From contig CAMASZ010000068.1 of the NCBI GenBank assembly GCA_945861125.1, positions 1-6,594 on the forward strand: 6,594 bases of DNA. The letters run 5' to 3'. This DNA comes from Rickettsia typhi. GTDB taxonomy: Bacteria > Pseudomonadota > Alphaproteobacteria > Rickettsiales > UBA1997. Each line of letters begins with the position of its first letter. Positions within the stretch are counted from its first letter, which is position 1. The notes beneath the pieces were generated by a model. The model was not told the DNA's origin and made no database searches. It saw only the letters and a list, made by a program, of their open reading frames with translations. The position numbers and the translations under genes were made by a program. Below are positions 1 to 6,594 of this stretch, in pieces.

Positions 1-19
1 TTAGATAATCCTTAGTAAA

Positions 20-1315
20 ATGATTAAAGATCAAGATAAAATTTTCACCAATCTTCATGGTCAACAAAGCTACGAGCTAAATTCTGCACTTAAGAGGGGA
101 GACTGGAAAGATACTAAAAATTTTTTAGATCAAGGAAGTGAATGGATTATCGATCAAATTAAAAACTCTTTTTTAAGAGGCAGGGGTGGAGCTGGCTTTC
201 CAACTGGTACCAAATGGTCTTTTGTTCCTAAAAAAACTGATCCAAATCAAGGTAAGCCGCACTATTTAGTTGTTAATGCTGATGAATCTGAACCAGGAAC
301 ATGCAAAGATCGAGACATTATTCGCAATGAGCCACATAAACTTATCGAAGGTTGTTTAATTGCATCGCGAGCAATAAATGCAAATACTTGCTATATTTAT
401 ATTAGGGGTGAATATTATAACGAATCGTTAATACTACAAAAAGCTATCGATGAAGCGTATCAGGCTAATTTAATTGGTAAAAATGCTTGTAAATCAGGCT
501 GGGATTTGGATATTTATATTCATCGTGGAGCGGGAGCATATATTTGCGGAGAAGAAACTGCTTTACTTGAAAGTCTTGAAGGAAATAAAGGTCAGCCTAG
601 GCTAAAGCCACCATTTCCAGCATTGATAGGTTTATATGGTTGCCCAACTGTTATTAATAACGTTGAATCAATCGCAGTAGTTCCTGAAATTTTACGTCGC
701 GGCTCTGCTTGGTTTGCTTCAATAGGTCGTGAAAAAAATACCGGAACAAAAATATTTTGTATTTCTGGTCATGTAAATAAACCGTGCAACGTTGAAGAAG
801 AGATGGGCATTTCTTTGCGAGAATTAATTGAGAAGCATGCTGGGGGAGTTATTGGGGGTTGGGATAATTTGCTTGCAGTAATTCCGGGGGGTTCTTCCGT
901 TCCTTTAATTAAAAAAGAAGTTTGCGACAATGTTTTGATGGATTTTGATTCGTTAAAAGCTGCCGGAACCGCTCTAGGTACTGCTGGAGTAATTGTAATG
1001 AATAAATCAACAGATATTATTAAGGCAATTGCAAGGCTATCACATTTTTATAAGCATGAATCTTGTGGTCAGTGCACTCCTTGTAGAGAGGGAACTGGCT
1101 GGTTAATGCGTATAATGGATAGAATGGTTGAAGGTAATGCTGAAATAAAAGAGATTGATCAGCTTTATGATTTAACCAAGCAAATTGAAGGACATACAAT
1201 ATGTGCTTTAGGTGATGCAGCTGCTTGGCCGGTACAAGGATTAATAAAAAATTTTAGAGATGAGATGACTAAAAGAATTGAACAGCAAGAATTAAAAGAT
1301 TCAGCCAAGATCTGA
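20..1315 (+). CDS. nuoF: NADH-quinone oxidoreductase subunit F (complex I, NADH/FMN-binding subunit)
   Basis: This 431-aa protein is the peripheral-arm subunit of respiratory complex I that oxidises NADH, passes electrons to FMN and then to a 4Fe-4S cluster (N3), on the cytoplasmic side of the membrane. The glycine-rich [13 protein letters not shown] motif at residues 54-66 and [12 protein letters not shown] at 87-98 form the nucleotide/FMN site. [20 protein letters not shown] lies at 169-188. The cluster ligands are Cys349, Cys352 and Cys355 ([12 protein letters not shown]) plus Cys395 (HTICALGD). Length and motif order are those of a full NuoF/51-kDa subunit. The ATG at 20 gives the normal N-terminus; stop codons precede it in all three plus-strand frames (2-4, 6-8, 13-15), and no Shine-Dalgarno is visible. 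nuoG does not follow: proS lies downstream on the opposite strand, so the nuo genes are split in this genome. The upstream neighbour, possibly nuoE, lies outside the window. The identification is secure. Confidence 0.98.
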   Translation: MIKDQDKIFTNLHGQQSYELNSALKRGDWKDTKNFLDQGSEWIIDQIKNSFLRGRGGAGFPTGTKWSFVPKKTDPNQGKPHYLVVNADESEPGTCKDRDIIRNEPHKLIEGCLIASRAINANTCYIYIRGEYYNESLILQKAIDEAYQANLIGKNACKSGWDLDIYIHRGAGAYICGEETALLESLEGNKGQPRLKPPFPALIGLYGCPTVINNVESIAVVPEILRRGSAWFASIGREKNTGTKIFCISGHVNKPCNVEEEMGISLRELIEKHAGGVIGGWDNLLAVIPGGSSVPLIKKEVCDNVLMDFDSLKAAGTALGTAGVIVMNKSTDIIKAIARLSHFYKHESCGQCTPCREGTGWLMRIMDRMVEGNAEIKEIDQLYDLTKQIEGHTICALGDAAAWPVQGLIKNFRDEMTKRIEQQELKDSAKI

Positions 1316-1345
1316 TATTGAATCATATCTGATCTGAATCTTTTT
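1294..1345. terminator. Putative bidirectional intrinsic terminator shared by nuoF and proS
   Basis: The arm aaaagattcag (1294-1304) is perfectly complementary to ctgaatctttt (1334-1344). Inside it, 1310-1312 can pair with 1331-1333 and 1314-1318 (gatat) with 1325-1329 (atatc), leaving a six-base loop. The plus-strand stem ends in a T run (1341-1345). The minus-strand copy ends in the four T's opposite 1294-1297, so either transcript could be terminated. The left arm lies inside the last codons of nuoF and the right arm inside the last codons of proS, so the signal is embedded in both reading frames. The stem has only three G/C pairs in its outer 11 bp, so its strength is uncertain and function is inferred from structure and position. 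Confidence 0.5.
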
Positions 1346-2665
1346 GCCACTTCTTCTATCTTTAATCTCCATAACTTTATTTTCAATAGATTTTGGACCA
1401 ACAATAATTTGTGTTGGAATTCCTATTAAATCAGCTATAGCAAGTTTTTGACCTAAGCTATTTTTGGTATCATCATATAAAACATCTATATTATTATTTA
1501 AAAATTTTTGATATAAGTTTTCACAGAATTTATCGCAATCTTTATCGCCAGATTTAACATTTATTATAATAGCTTCAAACGGAGCTATTTGTTTAGGCCA
1601 AATAATACCGTTTTCATCATGATTAGCCTCAATGGCACCAGCTACAACTCTAGAAACACCTATGCCGTAAGATCCCATATTTGGATATATTTTTTCACCA
1701 TTAGAAGCCATTACGGAAGCCTGCATAGATTTAGAATATTTTAAACTAAAATTAAAAATTTGTCCGACTTCAATGCCTCTTTTTGAAGCTAGATCTTCAT
1801 TACTTATTGGGCATTTATCTGCGATATGTAAATCATCAGCCATTGCATAAATTGACTGCAATTCTTGAAAATCAATTTTTATTTCTTGCTCTTGAGCTTT
1901 AAAGATCTTTTTTATGTCAACTTTTTCATTGTCTTTATGGATTGATTGATCACTTTTTTCGCTATCATTATTAAAAAATTTATCAAATTTTTTATCATAG
2001 TAAATTGCGCTCTCACCTACTTCGGCAAGAATATGAAATTCGTGCGATAAATCTCCTCCAATTGCTCCGGTATCTGCTTTCAAGGCAATTGGCTTGAGAC
2101 CCATTTTTAAAAATATCTTAAAATAAGTTTCATACATTAAATTATAAGTTACTTTTGCTGATGCTTCATCAATATCGAATGAGTATGAATCTTTCATTAG
2201 AAATTCTCTGCCCCTCATTAAGCCAAAGCGTGGACGAATTTCATCACGAAATTTCCAGTGAATCTGATATAAATTTTTTGGTAAATCTTTATAGGAAGAA
2301 ATATTTTTACGAAATAAGTCAGTGATTACTTCTTCATGAGTTGGCCCATATAATAGATCGCGTTCATGACGATCTTTAATTCTGAGCATTTCTTTGCCAT
2401 ATGCATCATATCTTCCGGATTCAATCCATAATTCTGCTGGTTGAATAGTTGGCATCAAAATCTCTTGAGCACCAGATTTGTTCATTTCATCTCTGATAAT
2501 CCTTTCAACTTTTCGTAAAACACGAAGACCAAGCGGAAGCCATGAATAAATCCCAGATGAAGTTTGACGAATCATTCCAGCTCTAATCATCAATTGATGA
2601 GAAGCAACAGTTGCATCAATAGGATTTTCTTTGAGAGTTGGTAAAAAATATGAAGATAAAAGCAT
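1301..2665 (-). CDS. proS: Prolyl-tRNA synthetase, short alphaproteobacterial type without full editing insertion
   Basis: This 454-aa class II aminoacyl-tRNA synthetase charges tRNA-Pro with proline in the cytoplasm. The start of the catalytic core is recognisable ([20 protein letters not shown], 26-45). Motif 1 is near [14 protein letters not shown] (67-80), the proline-binding loop is GPTHEE (107-112), motif 2 is [17 protein letters not shown] (139-155) and motif 3 is GSYGIGVSR (331-339). The anticodon-binding domain follows from about residue 361. Typical bacterial ProRS (about 570 aa) carries a roughly 180-residue INS editing domain between motifs 2 and 3. Here only a short, charged, variable linker (about 222-300) occupies that place, as known for alphaproteobacteria. 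Correction of Ala-tRNA-Pro would then need a separate trans-editing factor (inference). The ATG shares one base with the stop of the upstream hydrolase gene (TAATG), suggesting translational coupling. The 3' end overlaps nuoF by 15 bp, tail to tail. No Shine-Dalgarno is visible. Confidence 0.97.
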   Translation of the reverse strand: MLLSSYFLPTLKENPIDATVASHQLMIRAGMIRQTSSGIYSWLPLGLRVLRKVERIIRDEMNKSGAQEILMPTIQPAELWIESGRYDAYGKEMLRIKDRHERDLLYGPTHEEVITDLFRKNISSYKDLPKNLYQIHWKFRDEIRPRFGLMRGREFLMKDSYSFDIDEASAKVTYNLMYETYFKIFLKMGLKPIALKADTGAIGGDLSHEFHILAEVGESAIYYDKKFDKFFNNDSEKSDQSIHKDNEKVDIKKIFKAQEQEIKIDFQELQSIYAMADDLHIADKCPISNEDLASKRGIEVGQIFNFSLKYSKSMQASVMASNGEKIYPNMGSYGIGVSRVVAGAIEANHDENGIIWPKQIAPFEAIIINVKSGDKDCDKFCENLYQKFLNNNIDVLYDDTKNSLGQKLAIADLIGIPTQIIVGPKSIENKVMEIKDRRSGKKIQIRYDSISDLG

Positions 2666-3321
2666 TAAATTAAAGATTTAATAAATTGTTGTCCAATTCT
2701 AACTGCTCTGATATCAATTGAATGATCAAGATTATCAATAGCATGAGCTTCAAATGGAATCTTAAGTTTAGTAAGAATTTCTTTAGCTTCTAAAAAATTT
2801 TCAAAAGGCAAAACCGAGTCTTGTTTACCATGAATTAAACAAGTTTGCGATTTAGAATTAATTTCTTCGCCAACAATAGTTGGTTCAATTATTTTTCCGG
2901 AATAACTTAAAACGCCAGCGATTTTATTTTTATTTATCATGCCTTGAAAATTAGCCATCATTGCCCCTTGAGAAAAGCCAATTAGAATCAAATTCTCATA
3001 ATTTAGTGAAAAATTCAACAATTGTTTTTCAATAAACTTTTTTAGAATTTTATTGGCTTGAACTATATTGCTAGATATTTCTAATAGTGATTTTCTTTCA
3101 AAACCTTTATATAATGAGAACCATTGATAAGAATTATAAAATTCACCTTCCCATGGTTCTATTGCATTAGGAGAGATAAAGTGTGCATCTGGTAATACTT
3201 GTGAGAATTCATGGCCAAGAGTAATCAGATTTTCTCCGTTGGCGCCGTAGCCGTGAAGCAATATAACTAGATATTTTGGTTTTTTTGTAATAGAGTATTC
3301 GTAAAATTTTAGATCAGTCAT
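2665..3321 (-). CDS. Alpha/beta-hydrolase, phospholipase/carboxylesterase family
   Basis: This 218-aa serine hydrolase belongs to the family related to bacterial carboxylesterases and acyl-protein thioesterases (Abhydrolase_2). The oxyanion-side motif LLHGYGANGENL is at residues 21-32 and the conserved QWFSL at 66-70. The nucleophile is Ser117 in GFSQGA (115-120). Asp168 (HGKQDSVLPF) and His200 (NLDHSID) complete the triad at the usual spacings. There is no signal peptide or membrane segment, so it should be cytosolic. The natural substrate, probably a short-chain or lysophospholipid ester, cannot be read from sequence. The length is normal for the family. It is the first gene of a two-gene unit with proS, joined by a one-base stop/start overlap. 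It diverges from ccmA across 25 bp, where a TATAAT-like box faces it, and has no visible Shine-Dalgarno. Family assignment is firm; substrate is open. Confidence 0.93.
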   Translation of the reverse strand: MTDLKFYEYSITKKPKYLVILLHGYGANGENLITLGHEFSQVLPDAHFISPNAIEPWEGEFYNSYQWFSLYKGFERKSLLEISSNIVQANKILKKFIEKQLLNFSLNYENLILIGFSQGAMMANFQGMINKNKIAGVLSYSGKIIEPTIVGEEINSKSQTCLIHGKQDSVLPFENFLEAKEILTKLKIPFEAHAIDNLDHSIDIRAVRIGQQFIKSLI

Positions 3322-3346
3322 TTGAAAAAAATAAAATTATAAGCCA
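3322..3346. promoter_or_regulatory. Short divergent gap with candidate -10 boxes for hydrolase-proS and ccmA
   Basis: Only 25 bp separate the two divergent start codons. On the minus strand a perfect TATAAT lies at 3341-3336, but I see no good TTGACA-like box at 16-18 bp upstream. On the plus strand TAAAAT lies at 3332-3337 with at best a three-of-six -35 match (ttagat, 3309-3314). The two -10 candidates overlap in opposite orientations. If either is used, the transcript would start within roughly 10 bases of its start codon, giving a very short or no leader. In sequence this AT-rich, such boxes arise easily by chance, so this is tentative. Confidence 0.3.
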
Positions 3347-3955
3347 ATGCTTACCATAAATAATCTTACATTTTACAAAGATAACAAGAAAATTTTTAGT
3401 AATCTGGGTTTTTCATTAAGCACTTCATCTGCTCTTGTTATTACTGGTAAAAATGGGTGCGGTAAATCAAGTTTGTTAAAAATAATTGCCGGGATTTCGC
3501 AACCAAAAAGTGGTGAGATTTTTTGGGACAATCAAGATGTTAATAATTTTCGTGATGATTTTAATGGTGATATGCAATTTTTAGGGCATAAAAATTTTTT
3601 AAAAGGAGAACTAACTGTTTTTGAAAATTTAAATTTTTATGCACAGCTTCGTGGTACTGAAATAGCGGTTAATTCAGCGTTAAGTTTTTTTGATTTATTA
3701 CAAGTTGCCGAAGAAAAAGTAAAAAAATTATCAGCGGGTTGGCAACAAAAAGCAATCCTAGCTCTTTTGCTTGCTTGTCCTGCAACAATATGGTTATTGG
3801 ACGAACCTTCAACTAATCTTGATAAGAAAGCTAAAGAAAAGCTGCACGGTTTAATTAAAACCAGAATAAACGAACAGGGTCTAGTTATAATTACCACGCA
3901 TGACGAGATTTTTTTTGATCTTGGATTAAAACTTAATTTAGAAGATTTTTGTTAA
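3347..3955 (+). CDS. ccmA: Cytochrome c maturation ABC transporter ATP-binding protein CcmA
   Basis: This 202-aa protein is a single ABC ATPase domain, matching the length of CcmA (about 200-210 aa). CcmA works with membrane proteins CcmB, CcmC and CcmD; its ATP hydrolysis releases heme-loaded CcmE for periplasmic cytochrome c assembly (system I). Walker A is GKNGCGKSS at residues 34-42, the Q-loop has Gln77 in MQFLGH, the signature is LSAGW (128-132), Walker B is IWLLDEP (148-154), and the H-loop is His185 in TTHDE. The segment FLGHKNFLKGELTVFENLNFY after the Q-loop is characteristic of CcmA rather than of general ABC proteins. The fifth signature residue, usually Gln, is Trp132. No ccmB or ccmC follows: the next gene is convergent rpoD, so the ccm genes appear dispersed. 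There is no clear Shine-Dalgarno upstream. A generic ABC ATPase is the alternative but less likely. Confidence 0.92.
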   Translation: MLTINNLTFYKDNKKIFSNLGFSLSTSSALVITGKNGCGKSSLLKIIAGISQPKSGEIFWDNQDVNNFRDDFNGDMQFLGHKNFLKGELTVFENLNFYAQLRGTEIAVNSALSFFDLLQVAEEKVKKLSAGWQQKAILALLLACPATIWLLDEPSTNLDKKAKEKLHGLIKTRINEQGLVIITTHDEIFFDLGLKLNLEDFC

Positions 3956-4147
3956 AAATTGTAAACCGCTTTAACCGTTTCAACATTTTAAGGCACTTTC
4001 GTAAATCAAGTTTTTTTAAGAAATTTTTGTGATTATAAAATTTTTAAAATGTAAGCTTATCCAGATGTATGTGCCTAGATTTATATGAGTTTCAAAAATT
4101 TTATAATTGTAAAATTTTAACAAAAAAATTGATTTTCTAAAGCGCCT
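3956..4147. other. Intergenic region between convergent ccmA and rpoD
   Basis: This 192-bp AT-rich stretch contains no credible reading frame and no tRNA-like or recognised RNA gene. On the plus strand, downstream of ccmA, a seven-T run (4011-4017) follows a weak four-bp hairpin (actt 3995-3998 with aagt 4008-4011), a poor terminator candidate. On the minus strand the rpoD stop codon sits in a five-bp hairpin (4138-4150, three-base loop), with a seven-T run (opposite 4122-4128) about nine bases further on, also poor. The main structure is the inverted repeat at 4021-4118, described separately. Transcription from both sides must end in or near this region. Confidence 0.7.
4021..4118. repeat. 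Imperfect 25-bp AT-rich inverted repeat with 48-bp spacer
   Basis: The left arm 4021-4045 and right arm 4094-4118 are complementary along 25 positions. The innermost 14 bp (attataaaattttt against aaaaattttataat) pair perfectly; then come three G-U wobbles, four pairs, one mismatch and three pairs. The right arm can alternatively fold on itself, with aaaatttta (4095-4103) pairing to taaaatttt (4110-4118) around six bases. The spacer (4046-4093) includes the palindrome taagctta. Lying between convergent genes, it may be a bidirectional terminator or the remnant of a small palindromic element. Local AT-richness makes chance self-complementarity a real possibility. Confidence 0.5.
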
Positions 4148-6547
4148 TTAAACATCATGTAAGAAGATTTTTAATAATTTTGCTCTATTTGGATGTTGTA
4201 GTTTTTTTATAGCTTTTGCTTCGATTTGCCTGATTCTTTCTCTGGTAACTGAGAATTGTTTTCCAACTTCCTCTAAAGTGTGATCAGTAACCATTCCAAT
4301 TCCAAAACGCATTCTTAAAACTCTTTCCTCGCGAGGAGTAAGTGAGGATAACATTTGAGCAGTAAGTTCTTTAAGTTTTGAATTTGATGCGGCGTCATAA
4401 GGAAGTATTGCTGTTTTATCTTCAATAAAATCTCCTAAAAGACTCTCCTCATCTTCTCCAGATATAGGTGATTCAAGGCTTACTGGATCTTTGGAGGTTC
4501 TTAATACTTTTCGAACTTTATCAACTGGCATTAATAATCGATCGGCGATTTCTTGTGCATCTGGAGTTCTTCCCAATTCTTGGATAAGTTGGCGTGAAGT
4601 TTTAACAATCTTATTAATTGTTTCTACCATGTGGATAGGTATTCTGATGGTACGAGATTGATCGGCGATAGCTCTTGTTATAGCCTGCCTAATCCACCAA
4701 GTTGCATAAGTAGAAAATTTATAGCCGCGACGATATTCAAATTTATCAACCGCTCTCATTAGGCCAATATTACCTTCCTGAATTAGATCAAGAAATTGCA
4801 ATCCACGATTAGTATATTTTTTTGCTATTGAAACAACAAGACGAAGATTGGCCTCTATCATTTCTTTTTTGGCTTTTAATTCTTCTTCTTGACTAAGTCG
4901 TAAATCATTTATCATGTTTTTGAAATCACCTACGCCAAGTCCCATAATTTTGGTAAATTTATCAATTCTTTCTAAGGTAATAAAGATTTTTTCTTTGGCT
5001 TCAGAAACAAAGTTTTGCCATTTTTTATCTTTTATTTGAGAAATCTTGTTAAACCATGATTTACCATCTTCAATTGAGCTATAGTTTTTTAAAAAATCAG
5101 CTTTGTCAATTCCATAATTTTGGGCTAATTTTAACAGCTCTATTTCAATAGAAATTAGTTTTTGTTGTGCTTCATATAATTGATCAACAAGAGCTTTTAT
5201 AAGGGAGTCGTTAAAGCTTACTTCTGAACAAAGAGAAACATATTCTTCTTTTAATTTGATTATTTTTTTATCTTCTTTTATTTCTTCAAAATTTTTGTTT
5301 TCAGATTTATCTAAAATTTTTTGACAGCTATTTGCAAGGCGCTGGAATAAATCAAGCATTTTTGGCATTAGAATTCTTTCCATTGAAACAAAAGAAACCG
5401 TGCTTTCATCAATTTCTTCAAGCTCTTCGTCCTCAAATAAAGATTCCTCATTAATTTCAGGGGTATCAATTTGATCATCTATTATGGCAACAACATCTTC
5501 AACATTGCTAGGTTCTCCATTTCCTTGTTGATCATTGTTTTTAATTACTTCTTCTAGTTCGGAATTGTAGGTTTCATCAATTCTAATTATATCACGAAGT
5601 AGAATAGTTCCATTAGCTAATCCATTGTACCATTCAATAAAGTGGCGCATTATAATTGGGCTTTTATATAATGATTTAACTGTAAGATTTCTGCCTTCTT
5701 CAATTCTCATTGCGATTGAAACTTCATCATCACGGGTCAGAAGCTTCACATTGCTCATTGATTTTAGGTAGGTTTTTATTGAATCTTCGCTTTTTCTTTG
5801 ATTTTTCTCATCTTCTCTAAAAGCTAAACCATCTTCAATTAGTTTTTCAATATCATCTTCCTTTTCAACAATTTGAATTTTGAATTCAGTTAAGATATCA
5901 ATTATACGATCCATTTTTTTGGAGTCTAAATCACCTTCAACATTTTCATTTATTTGATCATGAGTTAGAAAGCCTTGCATTTTTCCAAGAGCAAGAAGTT
6001 TTTTAATTTTGTTTGCCACCTCATTTGAAAACCCCTTTTTATCTTCTCTTTTGGAGGATTTTGTATCTTGTATTAGTTGAATTTTCCTAATTAAATTGAT
6101 GTCTTTTTCATTTTTGCTTGATTTATCTATTTTTTTATTTTCATTAGTTTTGTCAGTCTTTTTTTCAAGATTTCTGTTTGTTTTTGTTGATGCGGGGTCT
6201 GGCACCTGTTTTGACTGGTTTTTACTATTGGTTTTAATTAATTTTTTTGTTATTTTTTTCTTATCTTTGATTTTTTCTTTTTTGGAAATTGGAGTTTTGT
6301 TTAATGGTTTTAAATCAGGTTTTTTAGCCTGTTTTTGAGGTTTTTTGCTGTCTTTTTTGATTTTTTCCCTATTTATTTTTTTTATCTTATTAATTTTTTT
6401 AATCTCTTTTTTTGATGTTTTTTTATTTTTCTTAATCTTCGCTGTCTTTTTTGATAATTTAAGAGTAGGTTTAGCTTTATTTTTTTTGTCTATTACAAGC
6501 TTCTTTGTGATGGTTTTTTTAGTAAGTTTTTTATTTTTTTTTGGCAT
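4148..6547 (-). CDS. rpoD: RNA polymerase primary sigma factor (sigma-70, RpoD) with long lysine-rich N-terminal extension
   Basis: This 799-aa protein directs RNA polymerase to housekeeping promoters. Residues 1 to about 170 are a low-complexity lysine-rich tail. Region 1.1 follows at about 172-245 ([22 protein letters not shown]) and region 1.2 at 252-286. A large non-conserved region spans about 287-560, with an acidic patch at 363-381. Region 2 is at 564-638 ([55 protein letters not shown]). Region 3 follows, with the finger DPVSLESPI...LLGDFIED (687-710). Region 4 runs 728-790 with helix-turn-helix [20 protein letters not shown] (757-776). E. coli RpoD is 613 aa; the extra length is in the tail and the non-conserved region. 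The ATG at 6547 is the only Met before residue 190, which lies inside region 1.1, although GTG at codon 115 is an in-frame alternative. There is no obvious Shine-Dalgarno. The upstream gene, often dnaG in proteobacteria, lies outside the window. Confidence 0.97.
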   Translation of the reverse strand: MPKKNKKLTKKTITKKLVIDKKNKAKPTLKLSKKTAKIKKNKKTSKKEIKKINKIKKINREKIKKDSKKPQKQAKKPDLKPLNKTPISKKEKIKDKKKITKKLIKTNSKNQSKQVPDPASTKTNRNLEKKTDKTNENKKIDKSSKNEKDINLIRKIQLIQDTKSSKREDKKGFSNEVANKIKKLLALGKMQGFLTHDQINENVEGDLDSKKMDRIIDILTEFKIQIVEKEDDIEKLIEDGLAFREDEKNQRKSEDSIKTYLKSMSNVKLLTRDDEVSIAMRIEEGRNLTVKSLYKSPIIMRHFIEWYNGLANGTILLRDIIRIDETYNSELEEVIKNNDQQGNGEPSNVEDVVAIIDDQIDTPEINEESLFEDEELEEIDESTVSFVSMERILMPKMLDLFQRLANSCQKILDKSENKNFEEIKEDKKIIKLKEEYVSLCSEVSFNDSLIKALVDQLYEAQQKLISIEIELLKLAQNYGIDKADFLKNYSSIEDGKSWFNKISQIKDKKWQNFVSEAKEKIFITLERIDKFTKIMGLGVGDFKNMINDLRLSQEEELKAKKEMIEANLRLVVSIAKKYTNRGLQFLDLIQEGNIGLMRAVDKFEYRRGYKFSTYATWWIRQAITRAIADQSRTIRIPIHMVETINKIVKTSRQLIQELGRTPDAQEIADRLLMPVDKVRKVLRTSKDPVSLESPISGEDEESLLGDFIEDKTAILPYDAASNSKLKELTAQMLSSLTPREERVLRMRFGIGMVTDHTLEEVGKQFSVTRERIRQIEAKAIKKLQHPNRAKLLKIFLHDV

Positions 6548-6594
6548 AATTTTATTGGAAAATTTTCTTAAACTATTTCTTTTTCAACCTTTCT

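Noticed and set aside
1165..1404. Minus-strand 79-aa open frame over the end of nuoF.
   Set aside because: It is antisense to the conserved nuoF C-terminus and overlaps proS in another frame, with no recognisable domain.
3637..3897. Minus-strand 86-aa open frame inside ccmA.
   Set aside because: It lies wholly antisense to the conserved ABC signature and Walker B region of ccmA and matches nothing known.
3964..3977. Two aaccg copies with a nine-base period just after ccmA, considered as an operator or repeat array.
   Set aside because: Only two five-base copies exist, which is expected by chance.
4060..4088. Imperfect tandem pair agatgtatgtg / agatttatatg in the spacer of the intergenic inverted repeat.
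   Set aside because: Only two copies with two mismatches in 11 bases of AT-rich sequence; not distinguishable from chance.
6096..6338. Plus-strand 80-aa open frame that looks like a multi-pass hydrophobic protein.
   Set aside because: It is the antisense reading of rpoD's lysine-rich tail: Lys codons AAA/AAG read backwards give Phe/Leu, producing false hydrophobicity. It has no independent support.
6340..6547. T-rich plus strand considered as a simple-sequence or phase-variable tract.
   Set aside because: The T runs are short, are interrupted by other bases and encode lysines in frame. There is no long homopolymer or regular repeat unit suggesting slippage control.
6568..6594. Possible 3' end of an upstream minus-strand gene (for example dnaG) before rpoD.
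   Set aside because: Two minus-strand frames stay open from the window edge to a stop (TAA or TAG) within about 30 bases. The fragment is too short to choose a frame or recognise a protein.

Overview
The window is an AT-rich chromosomal segment carrying five housekeeping genes and no mobile element, CRISPR array, tRNA or rRNA that I can see. The gene content points to an alphaproteobacterium, probably an early-branching, AT-rich, host-associated or streamlined lineage (Rickettsiales-like). The reasons are the prolyl-tRNA synthetase lacking the usual bacterial editing insertion (an alphaproteobacterial trait), scattered nuo and ccm genes, and lysine/asparagine/isoleucine-rich proteins. The order-level placement is inference only.

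Layout. (1) 20-1315, plus strand: nuoF, the NADH-binding subunit of respiratory complex I. It stands without nuoG downstream. (2) 1301-2665, minus strand: proS, converging on nuoF and overlapping it by 15 bp. The shared 3' end contains a perfect 11-bp inverted repeat that could act as a bidirectional terminator. (3) 2665-3321, minus strand: an alpha/beta-hydrolase of the phospholipase/carboxylesterase family. Its stop codon shares one base with the proS start (TAATG), so the two are probably one transcript with coupled translation. (4) 3347-3955, plus strand: ccmA, the ATPase of the cytochrome c maturation heme-handling ABC complex. It diverges from the hydrolase across a 25-bp gap and has no ccmB beside it. 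(5) 3956-4147: an intergenic region between convergent genes that holds a long AT-rich imperfect inverted repeat. (6) 4148-6547, minus strand: rpoD, the primary sigma factor. It is unusually long (799 aa) because of an extremely lysine-rich N-terminal tail and a large non-conserved region.

Functionally, nuoF and ccmA both serve aerobic respiration (NADH oxidation, and c-type cytochrome assembly), while proS and rpoD serve translation and transcription. Apart from hydrolase-proS, the strand changes make shared transcripts unlikely. None of the five starts has a recognisable Shine-Dalgarno sequence. I found no convincing undescribed system. The points most worth checking are the rpoD N-terminal extension (with an odd GC-rich motif inside it), the terminator embedded in two coding ends, and the long inverted repeat at 4021-4118.
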